A stretch of DNA of 32,365 bases from an uncultured Aquimarina sp. (GTDB lineage Bacteria > Bacteroidota > Bacteroidia > Flavobacteriales > Flavobacteriaceae). The notes below the pieces were generated by a model, which ran no database searches, was not told the DNA's origin, and saw only the letters and a list, made by a program, of their open reading frames with translations. This document shows positions 1-6,891 of this stretch, piece by piece. How positions within the stretch are numbered: the first letter of the stretch is position 1; every line of letters starts with the position of its first letter. The position numbers were made by a program, and so were the translations under genes. The DNA is taken from the NCBI GenBank assembly GCA_947493495.1, contig CANLRN010000049.1, positions 1-32,365 of the forward strand, written 5' to 3'.

Positions 1-319
1 AAAAAACGCAGTGCAGCGTTAGTATTTGCGGTAGCTACAAGATGTAATAAATTTTCTATTGCATAAAGCGGGTTCAACAATAAATTTCAAAAAAAATCTC
101 CTTCAAACCAATACATACAAGGGGGTTCTATTTTAAAATTTTAACTAAAAAAAGTCTTAGATCAATAGAATGGAGGATTTCTTATGATCTAAATTTATTT
201 AGGATAGGGTTATTGGTTATGCTCTAATTATTACTAGGGTATACGGTATAGTAGTTACCTTAAAAGATCATATAATGAATAGATATTTTATGCGATCTAC
301 AAATCTGAGTTTTTTGCAA
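1..319. other. Non-coding stretch at the window edge
   Basis: No convincing gene is seen here. A plus-strand open frame enters from outside the window and stops at 64-66 (about 21 residues). It could be the 3' end of a gene, but is too short to judge. An 8-bp inverted repeat (TTAGATCA at 157-164, TGATCTAA at 185-192) is of unknown meaning. The right part holds the probable terminator of the leftward gene that ends at 320. Confidence 0.4.
261..298 (-). terminator. Probable AT-rich intrinsic terminator of the split hypothetical gene
   Basis: Read on the minus strand, AGATC-G-CATAAAAT pairs with ATTATATGATCT around an 8-nt loop, with one bulge and one mismatch. It is followed by TTTTA. It begins about 22 nt after the stop codon at 320. 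The stem is AT-rich, so this is a moderate call. Confidence 0.45.
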
Positions 320-640
320 TTACCTAAACGCTTTATTCAATTTATCCAAATATTGTGATGTAGTTTCTTTTAAATACACACCCATAGCAATGGCTGTTTT
401 ATCTAGGAGATTCATTTTAAAAAAAGAATAGTCGAATTGATGTTGTTGTCCACTGGTTAACGTGATTCGTTTTTGAGTCAGAATTTCATATTCAGAACGA
501 GAGATATTATTAATACCGCCAGCATTGATATAATCACGCAATCGATTTTCAGTATTGGATAATGCTTCTTCTAAAATGGATAAGCTTATAGCAGCATCTG
601 CCAGAATCTTTCGTTGCGTATTGATATGGTCAATAGCCAT
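320..640 (-). CDS. Hypothetical protein, downstream half of a split gene
   Basis: The frame has 106 residues, is rich in charged and hydrophobic heptad-like stretches, and has no signal peptide or membrane segment. Its first codon lies at the end of an A8 run inside the 3' end of the upstream frame (586-1074), an overlap of 55 bp. Joining the two frames at the A-run gives one continuous protein of about 251 residues. Before the junction the upstream frame looks normal; after it, it yields only 17 residues before stopping. This half is therefore more likely the C-terminal part of one protein, reached by a -1 frameshift or separated by a mutation or sequencing error, than an independent gene. 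I do not recognise the family. Confidence 0.55.
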   Translation of the reverse strand: MAIDHINTQRKILADAAISLSILEEALSNTENRLRDYINAGGINNISRSEYEILTQKRITLTSGQQHQFDYSFFKMNLLDKTAIAMGVYLKETTSQYLDKLNKAFR

Positions 641-1074
641 TTTTTTTCGGACTGTATCTGATGATCTGTTTTTTCGGAGGAATAATAGTCCGCATCAATA
701 TCTTGATTAAATTGCTTTATAGTCTTTAGGTGAATGTCTCCTAAATCTCGCATTGGTGGAATAATAGCCTCGAATTTAGCCTGTATCATTGCATAATACT
801 TACGCTCTTTTTCAAGTGTTTTCTGGTCAAATTTATCATCTGCGATCAGAAAGAAATCTAATACCCCTTTGTCAATTTCGTGATCTACAGCACTAGTTTT
901 AGTTAATAGCTGAGAAAAAGGTATTGCTTTTTTAGTAAACTGATGAATTAATGTTAGAATCTCATCTAGGGGTTCCTGCTCTTGGTTTTCGAATACATCT
1001 GTGTGTAAATCTACTGGTTTGGGTTTAGATGATTTGTTTTCTGCCTCTTCATCTTCAAATAAATCATCATACAT
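586..1074 (-). CDS. Hypothetical cytoplasmic protein, upstream half of a split gene
   Basis: The frame has 162 residues and begins with an acidic segment (MYDDLFEDEEAENK). A charged, mainly helical body follows, with no export signal or membrane segment. The last 17 residues after the Lys-Lys pair read as out-of-frame sequence, and the real continuation appears to be the frame at 320-640. A canonical promoter lies about 50 bp upstream. The gene is transcribed alone, downstream of the groEL terminator, with its own probable terminator at 261-298. No function can be given; I do not recognise the family. Confidence 0.6.
   Translation of the reverse strand: MYDDLFEDEEAENKSSKPKPVDLHTDVFENQEQEPLDEILTLIHQFTKKAIPFSQLLTKTSAVDHEIDKGVLDFFLIADDKFDQKTLEKERKYYAMIQAKFEAIIPPMRDLGDIHLKTIKQFNQDIDADYYSSEKTDHQIQSEKKWLLTISIRNERFWQMLL
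640..647 (-). other. A8 slippery run at the frame junction
   Basis: On the minus strand the zero-frame codons are GAA AAA AAA followed by TGG. This places a canonical -1 slippery heptamer, A AAA AAA, at 646-640. Slipping back one base gives ATG GCT ATT, the start of the 106-residue frame. A short stem of 6 bp (TATTGA/TCAATA, 5-nt loop) begins 4 nt further on, at 635-619. A homopolymer indel would give the same picture. Confidence 0.5.
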
Positions 1075-1123
1075 ATCAAGAGTTTTTATAGTTGTGACTT
1101 GAAAGGGTTTCTTTTATCATACC

Positions 1124-1153
1124 CAAAGATACTATTTTTTAAAAATCGTACAA
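1124..1153 (-). promoter_or_regulatory. Bacteroidota sigma-A-type promoter for the split hypothetical gene
   Basis: On the minus strand, TTG (1153-1151) is followed by 19 nt and then TATCTTTG (1131-1124). This fits the Bacteroidota consensus TTG-N19-TAnnTTTG. The start codon at 1074 lies about 50 nt downstream of the -7 box. Confidence 0.65.
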
Positions 1154-1185
1154 TATTTCGAAAATGATAAGGGTGTCTTATACAG

Positions 1186-1219
1186 AAAACTCCGTTTCAA
1201 TTTTTTGAAACGGAGTTTT
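1186..1219 (-). terminator. Intrinsic terminator of groESL
   Basis: This is a perfect 14-bp stem (AAAACTCCGTTTCA and its complement) with a 6-nt loop at 1200-1205 and T-runs on both sides, so it may work in both directions. It lies about 90 bp after the groEL stop. Confidence 0.85.
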
Positions 1220-1310
1220 ATATTTTTCAGCAATGAACTTATACATTTGCTAAATAATTTTACTGTCGCCAGATATCTACAAACAAGCTAATAAAAGCCT
1301 GAGGTGGACG

Positions 1311-2948
1311 TTACATCATACCAGGCATCCCTCCGCCCATTGGTGGCATTCCGCCAGCAGCAGGAGCGTCTTCTTTAATATCTGTTAATGCACACTCAGT
1401 CGTAAGAATCATACCAGATACCGAAGCTGCATTTTCTAATGCGATACGCGTTACTTTTTTAGGATCGATGATTCCAGCTTTAAGCATATCTACATACTTC
1501 TCTGATTTGGCATCGTATCCAAAATCTTTTTTACCTTCTAATACTTTAGAGATCACTACAGAACCTTCTCCTCCTGCATTTTCTACAATCGTTCTTAGAG
1601 GGGATTCTATCGCACGGTTTACAATTTGTACCCCTGTAGCTTCATCAGCATTTTCAGTTTTTACTTTTTCTAATACTGATTTAGCACGTACTAGTGCTAC
1701 ACCACCTCCTGCAACGATACCTTCTTCTACAGCGGCACGAGTAGCATGGAGTGCATCATCTACACGGTCTTTCTTTTCTTTCATTTCTACTTCAGAAGCA
1801 GCACCTACATATAATACAGCTACACCCCCAGCCAATTTAGCCAAACGTTCTTGTAGTTTTTCTTTGTCATAATCAGAGGTTGTCGTTTCGATTTGTGCTT
1901 TGATCTGATTTACTCTGTTTTTAATAAGATCTTCTGCACCTGCTCCATTAACTACAGTTGTATTATCTTTATCGATCGCTACTTTTTCTGCAGTTCCTAA
2001 ATGATCTATAGTTGTATTTTCTAGTGTAAATCCACGTTCTTCAGAAATTACAGTACCTCCCGTAAGAATGGCAAGATCTTCTAGCATGGCTTTACGTCTG
2101 TCTCCAAATCCTGGAGCTTTTACTGCAGCAATTTTTAAGGCACCACGTAATTTATTTACTACTAAGGTTGCTAATGCTTCTCCATCTACATCTTCGGCAA
2201 TGATCAATAAAGGTTTACCAGTCTGAGCTACAGGCTCTAATACAGGTAATAAATCTTTCATAGCAGAGATTTTTTTATCGTACAATAGGATATAAGGAGT
2301 CTCTAAATCTGATGTCATTTTCTCGCTATTGGTCACGAAATATGGAGATAGATATCCTCTATCAAACTGCATTCCTTCTACAATGTCTACTGTAGTATCT
2401 GTTCCTTTTGCTTCTTCTACGGTGATTACTCCTTCTTTTCCTACTTTCTCAAAAGCTTGTGCGATAAGATCGCCAATAGTACCATCATTATTAGCAGAGA
2501 TAGCTGCTACTTGTTTGATTTTATCTGTAGAACTCCCTACTTCCTTCGTTTGCTTTTCTAAATCGGCAGTAATTGCTTCTACTGCTTTATCGATACCTCG
2601 TTTAAGGTCCATAGGGTTTGCGCCTGCTGCTACATTTTTAAGCCCTTCTTTAACGATAGCTTGTGCTAATACTGTAGCAGTCGTTGTTCCATCTCCTGCA
2701 AGATCATTAGTTTTAGAAGCTACTTCCTTTACCATCTGCGCTCCCATATTCTCCAATACATCTTCTAACTCTACTTCTTTTGCCACAGAAACTCCATCTT
2801 TAGTTACTTGCGGCGCTCCAAATGATTTACTGATAATTACATTACGTCCCTTTGGCCCTAATGTTACTTTTACTGCATTTGCCAATGCATCCACACCGCG
2901 TTTGATTCCGTCACGTGCTTCTATATCAAATTTTATGTCTTTAGCCAT
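1311..2948 (-). CDS. groEL: Chaperonin GroEL (Hsp60)
   Basis: The 60-kDa chaperonin forms a tetradecameric double ring in the cytoplasm and folds client proteins with ATP and the GroES cap. The 545 residues match the family length. Visible family features are the N-terminal AKDIKFDIEAR, the ATP-binding segment VTLGPKGRNV near residue 30, GDGTTTATVLA near residue 86 with the catalytic Asp, the apical region with APGFGDRRKAMLED, and a Gly/Met-rich tail (GGMPPMGGGMPGMM). The gene follows groES by 82 bp in the same operon and ends at a strong terminator. The ATG is fixed by homology at the N-terminus. No unusual residue is seen. Confidence 0.98.
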   Translation of the reverse strand: MAKDIKFDIEARDGIKRGVDALANAVKVTLGPKGRNVIISKSFGAPQVTKDGVSVAKEVELEDVLENMGAQMVKEVASKTNDLAGDGTTTATVLAQAIVKEGLKNVAAGANPMDLKRGIDKAVEAITADLEKQTKEVGSSTDKIKQVAAISANNDGTIGDLIAQAFEKVGKEGVITVEEAKGTDTTVDIVEGMQFDRGYLSPYFVTNSEKMTSDLETPYILLYDKKISAMKDLLPVLEPVAQTGKPLLIIAEDVDGEALATLVVNKLRGALKIAAVKAPGFGDRRKAMLEDLAILTGGTVISEERGFTLENTTIDHLGTAEKVAIDKDNTTVVNGAGAEDLIKNRVNQIKAQIETTTSDYDKEKLQERLAKLAGGVAVLYVGAASEVEMKEKKDRVDDALHATRAAVEEGIVAGGGVALVRAKSVLEKVKTENADEATGVQIVNRAIESPLRTIVENAGGEGSVVISKVLEGKKDFGYDAKSEKYVDMLKAGIIDPKKVTRIALENAASVSGMILTTECALTDIKEDAPAAGGMPPMGGGMPGMM

Positions 2949-2969
2949 AATACATTTACTTATTTAAGT

Positions 2970-3004
2970 GAAACCCTAGAAATTTCTTGGGTTTCTAGAA
3001 ATTT
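2970..3004 (-). repeat. Hairpin and direct repeat between groES and groEL
   Basis: GAAACCC (2970-2976) pairs with GGGTTTC (2989-2995). The loop itself contains the palindrome AGAAATTTCT. The 10-mer CTAGAAATTT occurs twice, at 2976-2985 and 2995-3004. The element lies 22 bp upstream of the groEL start and could affect mRNA processing or translation; that role is inference. Confidence 0.4.
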
Positions 3005-3030
3005 TAATTTGTGTTTTTTATTGGATTTTT

Positions 3031-3306
3031 TTAAACAACAGCAAGGATATCATCCTCACGCATGATTAAGTAATCTTTACCATCTAATTTTAATTCGGTC
3101 CCAGAATATTTTCCGTAAAGCACAGTATCACCTACTTTAACCGTCATGTCATAATCTTTTTTACCTTTACCAACAGCGGCAACTTTACCTTTTTGTTGTT
3201 TTTCTTGAGCAGAATCAGGGATGAATAATCCCGAAGCCGTCTGCGTTTCTGCAGGAAGTGGCTCAACAACTACGCGATCCGAAAGAGGTTTAATATTTAC
3301 TCCCAT
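3031..3306 (-). CDS. groES: Co-chaperonin GroES (Hsp10)
   Basis: GroES forms the heptameric lid that closes the GroEL cavity. The 91 residues fit the family (about 90-100). Visible features are the N-terminal IKPLSDRVVVEPLPAE, the mobile loop around residues 18-32 (ETQTASGLFIPDSAQEK), and the C-terminal YLIMREDDILAVV. It is the first gene of the groES-groEL operon. No primary-sigma TAnnTTTG box is evident directly upstream. A sigma-54-like element is present instead. Confidence 0.97.
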   Translation of the reverse strand: MGVNIKPLSDRVVVEPLPAETQTASGLFIPDSAQEKQQKGKVAAVGKGKKDYDMTVKVGDTVLYGKYSGTELKLDGKDYLIMREDDILAVV

Positions 3307-3363
3307 TATGATTTAGTTTTTATGTTTTAAAATTAAAATGATTTATTTTGATATTCCTATATT

Positions 3364-3378
3364 TCAGAAATTATGCCA
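3364..3378 (-). promoter_or_regulatory. Candidate sigma-54 promoter of groESL
   Basis: The minus strand reads TGGCATAATTTCTGA, against the sigma-54 pattern TGGCAYr-N4-TTGC. The -24 TGGCA is complete. The -12 element is CTGA rather than TTGC, with correct spacing. A start site near 3353 would give a leader of about 45 nt to the groES ATG. A sigma-54 activator gene lies 2 kb upstream. The match is imperfect, so confidence is moderate. Confidence 0.4.
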
Positions 3379-3404
3379 GTGGTATTATACTGACAAATTG
3401 AAAT

Positions 3405-3440
3405 AAAAAATGCCGACTGTATGACAAGTCGGCATTTTTT
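3405..3440 (-). terminator. Intrinsic terminator after secG
   Basis: This is a perfect 14-bp stem (arms 3405-3418 and 3427-3440, core TGCCGACT) with an 8-nt loop and runs of six A and six T at the base. It lies 16 bp after the secG stop and separates this operon from groESL. Confidence 0.85.
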
Positions 3441-3456
3441 ATAAATTTTAAAGTCA

Positions 3457-3795
3457 TTAATCTGCTGGTGTGTCATCTGTAGATGGCGTTGGGGTTACTG
3501 GTGGAGTGTCAATTACCTCCACATCATTAGTGTCTACACTATTGTCTTGGTTCGAACTCCCATTCATCAAATCTATATTAGATAATAAAATGAGTACTAA
3601 TAAGAGTGTTGCTAAAGCCCAGGTACTTTTATCTAAAAAATCTGTTGTCTTTTTTACACCTCCTAATTGCTGTGTTCCACCACCACCAAATGAAGATGAT
3701 AATCCACCACCTTTAGGGTTCTGAACCATAATTACTACTACCAGTAAAAATGATACAATAACGATTAATATTAAAAAAATTGTGAACGTTGTCAT
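3457..3795 (-). CDS. secG: Preprotein translocase subunit SecG
   Basis: SecG is the small accessory subunit of the SecYEG channel in the inner membrane. The 112-residue protein has two membrane segments (about residues 3-22 and 57-76), separated by the family's conserved cytoplasmic loop (VIMVQNPKGGGLSSSFGG). A Thr/Pro/Asp-rich C-terminal tail follows, as is common in Bacteroidota. It is the last gene of the leftward series, only 6 bp after the TPR-like gene, and is followed by a strong terminator. Confidence 0.93.
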   Translation of the reverse strand: MTTFTIFLILIVIVSFLLVVVIMVQNPKGGGLSSSFGGGGTQQLGGVKKTTDFLDKSTWALATLLLVLILLSNIDLMNGSSNQDNSVDTNDVEVIDTPPVTPTPSTDDTPAD

Positions 3796-3801
3796 TATGT
3801 A

Positions 3802-4749
3802 TTATTTATTTTCTTGTATTTTTTCTATTGTCCGAATTTGGTCTGCAAAGAAACCACTTTTTTCGGGATTTTTCAAAATTAATATTTTGTATGCTTGAAT
3901 TGCTTTTTCATATTTTTTTTGAGACACATATACTCGGGCTAATGTTTCGGTCATTAATTCATCTGGAGCCACGTTATGTTCTTTAGCTAGATTACGTAAA
4001 GAGGTGTGTTTATCTATAGGTTGAATCTTAGGGTTATTACTTATAAAACTATCTATTAGATCGAATTTATGTTGTTTATCTGGCGGTACACGTCCATCAT
4101 TTTCTTCATTGATATTACTGTTTTCTGTAATATCTTTTTCTTCTGTTCTATCGATAGGTTGTATCGATGTTAGTTGTAACCACTCTGCAAATGAATGTGT
4201 CTCTTCTTTGCTAAAATTAAATGGCTCATCAACCGCTAATTTTTCTTCAGGCTTTTCTAATTCTACTTTTGCAGAGGTTTCATTCTTTTCTGATTGTTCT
4301 ACGAGACTTTCTGCAATAGTAATATGCCTAAAAGCTTGTTCATTTTTAGATGTAAATAGTTTAGGATCCAATACATCTTCTGCTTCGTTTATCTTCATAG
4401 CTACAGCATCATTCATCGATATCCTAGCTAATGCTTTTATTTCTTCGGCATCTACAACCGTTATATCATTATTATCTTTTTTTTCTGGAGAAGATTGACT
4501 TGTTTTTTCTTTAAATAGAATAGAAGTAATGTACTCAAATAAAACTCCTCTGTCTAATGTATAGGCAGCTGTAGTTTTCAATTCTTGATTGTACTTAAAG
4601 CTTCCTTGATCTTTTAGGCCTTTTAATTGTATAGATCGTAGTGATTGGAAATAAGGAAACTCGAGAATAATTTTCTCTAGCGCTTGCGTCTGCTCTTCTT
4701 TAATGAAAGAAGGGTTTTGTAACAGATATGTAAGTTCTTTTGTATTCAA
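3802..4749 (-). CDS. TPR-like conserved hypothetical protein
   Basis: The protein has 315 residues and no export signal. The N-terminus is helical (MNTKELTYLLQNPSFIKEEQ). A long acidic, low-complexity middle follows at about residues 85-225. The C-terminal 60 residues look like a tetratricopeptide unit (ETLARVYVSQKKYEKAIQAY, then KNPEKSGFFADQI). TPR units usually mediate protein-protein contacts. It sits between lptE (12-bp gap) and secG (6-bp gap), so co-transcription is very likely. That suggests, without proving, a link to the envelope or secretion. The specific role is unknown. Confidence 0.8.
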   Translation of the reverse strand: MNTKELTYLLQNPSFIKEEQTQALEKIILEFPYFQSLRSIQLKGLKDQGSFKYNQELKTTAAYTLDRGVLFEYITSILFKEKTSQSSPEKKDNNDITVVDAEEIKALARISMNDAVAMKINEAEDVLDPKLFTSKNEQAFRHITIAESLVEQSEKNETSAKVELEKPEEKLAVDEPFNFSKEETHSFAEWLQLTSIQPIDRTEEKDITENSNINEENDGRVPPDKQHKFDLIDSFISNNPKIQPIDKHTSLRNLAKEHNVAPDELMTETLARVYVSQKKYEKAIQAYKILILKNPEKSGFFADQIRTIEKIQENK

Positions 4750-4761
4750 AAAAAATCCTTT

Positions 4762-5265
4762 TTACCACTTGGCTAATGTGGCGTTAAGTATGTCTTGCGT
4801 TAATCGTTCGTAGATTACTTGTATAGCTTGATCTCTTACGGATACCTCTGATTGGGCTGCTCCATAATCAAAGAAAAAAGAAAAGCGTTGCTCTAGATCT
4901 TCATCAGAGTTCTTAGTATCATAAAAACGAACATTGATCCCAATCGTTAATCGGTTTTGTGCAGCTGTATTCTCTGAAGTGGCATTAGTTGGTGCTACAT
5001 AATATTGAACAATCTCTCCTTCATAAATGATATCTGCATTAGCCGTCACTAAATTCAAATTTGTTTGATTAAGAATTAAATCTTGTAATTGATTGGTAAA
5101 TCTTTGATCAATTCCTGGTATAATAATAGGAGCTTGATTCTGAAAAAAATTGACCTGAAAAGAGTTAGCTGTGGTATTAATTCCACTAAAAGAATATGCC
5201 CCACATCCTTGAAGGATTATCAATCCTAATATGGTGACAATGCTATATTTTAATTTACTTATCAA
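4762..5265 (-). CDS. lptE: LptE-family outer-membrane lipoprotein
   Basis: LptE plugs the LptD barrel that inserts lipopolysaccharide into the outer membrane. The 167 residues begin with a lipoprotein signal peptide ending in LQGC, making Cys21 the probable lipidated residue. The mature start GAYSFSG is typical of Bacteroidota LptE-like proteins, as are the later segments RLTIGINVRFYDTKN and RFSFFFDYGAAQSEV. The gene lies 89 bp after the sigma-54 activator and just before the TPR-like gene. Assignment rests on recognised sequence character and gene neighbourhood. LptE is poorly conserved, so the symbol is likely rather than certain. Confidence 0.8.
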   Translation of the reverse strand: MISKLKYSIVTILGLIILQGCGAYSFSGINTTANSFQVNFFQNQAPIIIPGIDQRFTNQLQDLILNQTNLNLVTANADIIYEGEIVQYYVAPTNATSENTAAQNRLTIGINVRFYDTKNSDEDLEQRFSFFFDYGAAQSEVSVRDQAIQVIYERLTQDILNATLAKW

Positions 5266-5354
5266 TTTACTTATATTTTTTTAATTTGTGTTATAATAAA
5301 CTACTCTCCTTTATGGTTAAGCTATTAATTTCTTTAGCTCTAAGCTATATTTTT

Positions 5355-6617
5355 TTAAAGGTCGTATTGTTTTATCTTTCTATATAATGTTCTTTCGCTA
5401 ATTCCTAATTCTTCTGCTGCTGCTTTACGTTTTCCTCGATGGCGTTCTAACGATTTTTTGATTAATTCTAATTCTTTATCGTGTAAAGATAAGGTTTCTT
5501 CTTCTTCAATTTCTTCTGCAAAATGGTACTTATCTTCTTCTTTTTGAGGAATAACAGGTGATGTTATTTGCAAGACTTCGGTTGATGGTGTTTCAGATTG
5601 TTTCTCGAAATGTATCGGTTGTTCCTCTTCTTCTCTATAAATTTTTCTAATTAATCCTTCGTTTTCTTTTTGCACTTCTTTAGAATTACCGCTTTGCATC
5701 AACTCCATAGTTAGTTTTTTGAGATCATTCAGGTCATTTTTCATATCAAAAAGTACCTTGTATAATATTTCTCTCTCATTACTAAAATCGCTATCTTTTT
5801 TATCAGAAGAAATCACCGCTGGCAAATTACTCCCTATATCAGGTAAATACCCTCTTAGGGTAATTGCAGTAATAGTCCTGTTTTGTTCAAGGACTGATAC
5901 CTGTTCTGCAATGTTGCGTAATTGTCTGATATTACCACTCCAATGGTATTTTTCTAATAATAATATAGCAGCATCTTCTAACCGTATCGTTGGCATTTTA
6001 TATTTTGTAGCAAAGTCAGAAGCAAATTTTCTAAACAAAAGATGGATATCTTCTTTTCGATCTCGTAATGGGGGTAAGAGAATCTCTACAGTACTTAAGC
6101 GGTAGTATAAATCCTCTCTAAATTTTTCCTTTTTGATCGCTTCAAACATATTTACGTTAGTAGCAGCTACAATACGTACATCTGTTTTTTGCACCTTAGA
6201 AGAACCTACTTTAATAAACTCTCCATTTTCTAATACACGTAATAGACGTACTTGTGTGGTAAGAGGGAGTTCACCAACCTCATCAAGGAATATGGTTCCT
6301 CCATCGGCTACCTCGAAATATCCATTTCTGGTAGCTGTTGCTCCAGTAAATGCTCCTTTTTCATGGCCAAACAATTCGCTATCTATTGTTCCTTCTGGGA
6401 TGGCACCACAATTGACGGCTATATATTTACCGTGTTTGCGATGTGATAAGGAGTGTATGATTTTAGGCACACTTTCTTTACCTACCCCACTTTCTCCAGT
6501 TACTAATACAGAAATATCAGTTGGCGCTACCTGAATAGCTTTTTCGATAGCACGATTAAGTTTAGGGTCGTTACCTATAATTCCGAAACGTTGTTTTGTA
6601 GCTTGAACTGATTCCAT
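5355..6617 (-). CDS. Sigma-54-dependent activator with AAA+ and Fis-type HTH domains, no sensor domain
   Basis: Such proteins use ATP to remodel the sigma-54 RNA polymerase holoenzyme. The AAA+ domain starts almost at the N-terminus. It shows Walker A (GESGVGKE), the sigma-54 contact loop GAFTGA, Walker B (GGTIFLDEVGEL) and the arginine-finger region (FREDLYYRLSTVE). A charged linker follows, then a C-terminal Fis-like helix-turn-helix (KRKAAAEELGISERTLYRKI). There is no receiver, GAF or PAS domain, so activity is probably set by expression level or by partner proteins. I chose ATG at 6617 (MESVQATKQRF). A longer TTG start at 6632 is possible, but its extra residues are not like the family. 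The gene precedes lptE and follows miaB. Confidence 0.93.
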   Translation of the reverse strand: MESVQATKQRFGIIGNDPKLNRAIEKAIQVAPTDISVLVTGESGVGKESVPKIIHSLSHRKHGKYIAVNCGAIPEGTIDSELFGHEKGAFTGATATRNGYFEVADGGTIFLDEVGELPLTTQVRLLRVLENGEFIKVGSSKVQKTDVRIVAATNVNMFEAIKKEKFREDLYYRLSTVEILLPPLRDRKEDIHLLFRKFASDFATKYKMPTIRLEDAAILLLEKYHWSGNIRQLRNIAEQVSVLEQNRTITAITLRGYLPDIGSNLPAVISSDKKDSDFSNEREILYKVLFDMKNDLNDLKKLTMELMQSGNSKEVQKENEGLIRKIYREEEEQPIHFEKQSETPSTEVLQITSPVIPQKEEDKYHFAEEIEEEETLSLHDKELELIKKSLERHRGKRKAAAEELGISERTLYRKIKQYDL

Positions 6618-6618
6618 T

Positions 6619-6868
6619 TTAATAGTATTCAAATATTCTTATTATTGGATTAAGGTCATTTTCACTAGCATCTGTTTCTCTTACTAGGATATCCTCTTTC
6701 GTTGTATTCAAAGGTTTTAGAATTACCTTCTGTAAATATAATTGTTCTTAAAATTAGATTGTTCTCATTCTCCACAGGTGTAGATGCATCATCATCAGAA
6801 TTACAAGATAACATCACCGTGATTAGCAGCAATAGAAATAAGTTTTTGATTAATGTGATATTTTTCAT
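6619..6868 (-). pseudogene. Small lipoprotein gene with a frameshift
   Basis: The readable frame gives 67 residues: a lipoprotein signal peptide with lipobox MLSC (Cys22), then NSDDDAS, a typical flavobacterial start. It stops at 6665. After Tyr60, reading with one C fewer at 6687-6688 gives 22 further coherent residues (LVRETDASENDLNPIIRIFEYY). The stop is then at 6619-6621, one base before the ATG of the activator gene. The repaired product would have 82 residues and still looks short for the YD-repeat-like lipoproteins it resembles. This suggests a decaying remnant, or a sequencing error in a small real gene. It lies 23 bp after miaB. Confidence 0.55.
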
Positions 6869-6891
6869 AGTATAATAAAGTCTAAAAATGA

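Noticed and set aside
1..66. Plus-strand open frame entering from the left edge, possible gene 3' end
   Set aside because: Only about 21 codons are visible and the composition gives no clue. It cannot be told from chance.
1468..2967. Plus-strand frames of 134 and 212 codons opposite groEL
   Set aside because: They are antisense shadows of a well-conserved gene, with Ser/Thr-rich composition typical of such shadows.
3360..3390. CIRCE-type HrcA operator upstream of groES
   Set aside because: The TTAGCACTC-N9-GAGTGCTAA dyad is absent.
6617..6632. TTG start for the sigma-54 activator
   Set aside because: The five extra residues overlap the repaired end of the lipoprotein frame, and the family-like N-terminus begins at the ATG at 6617.
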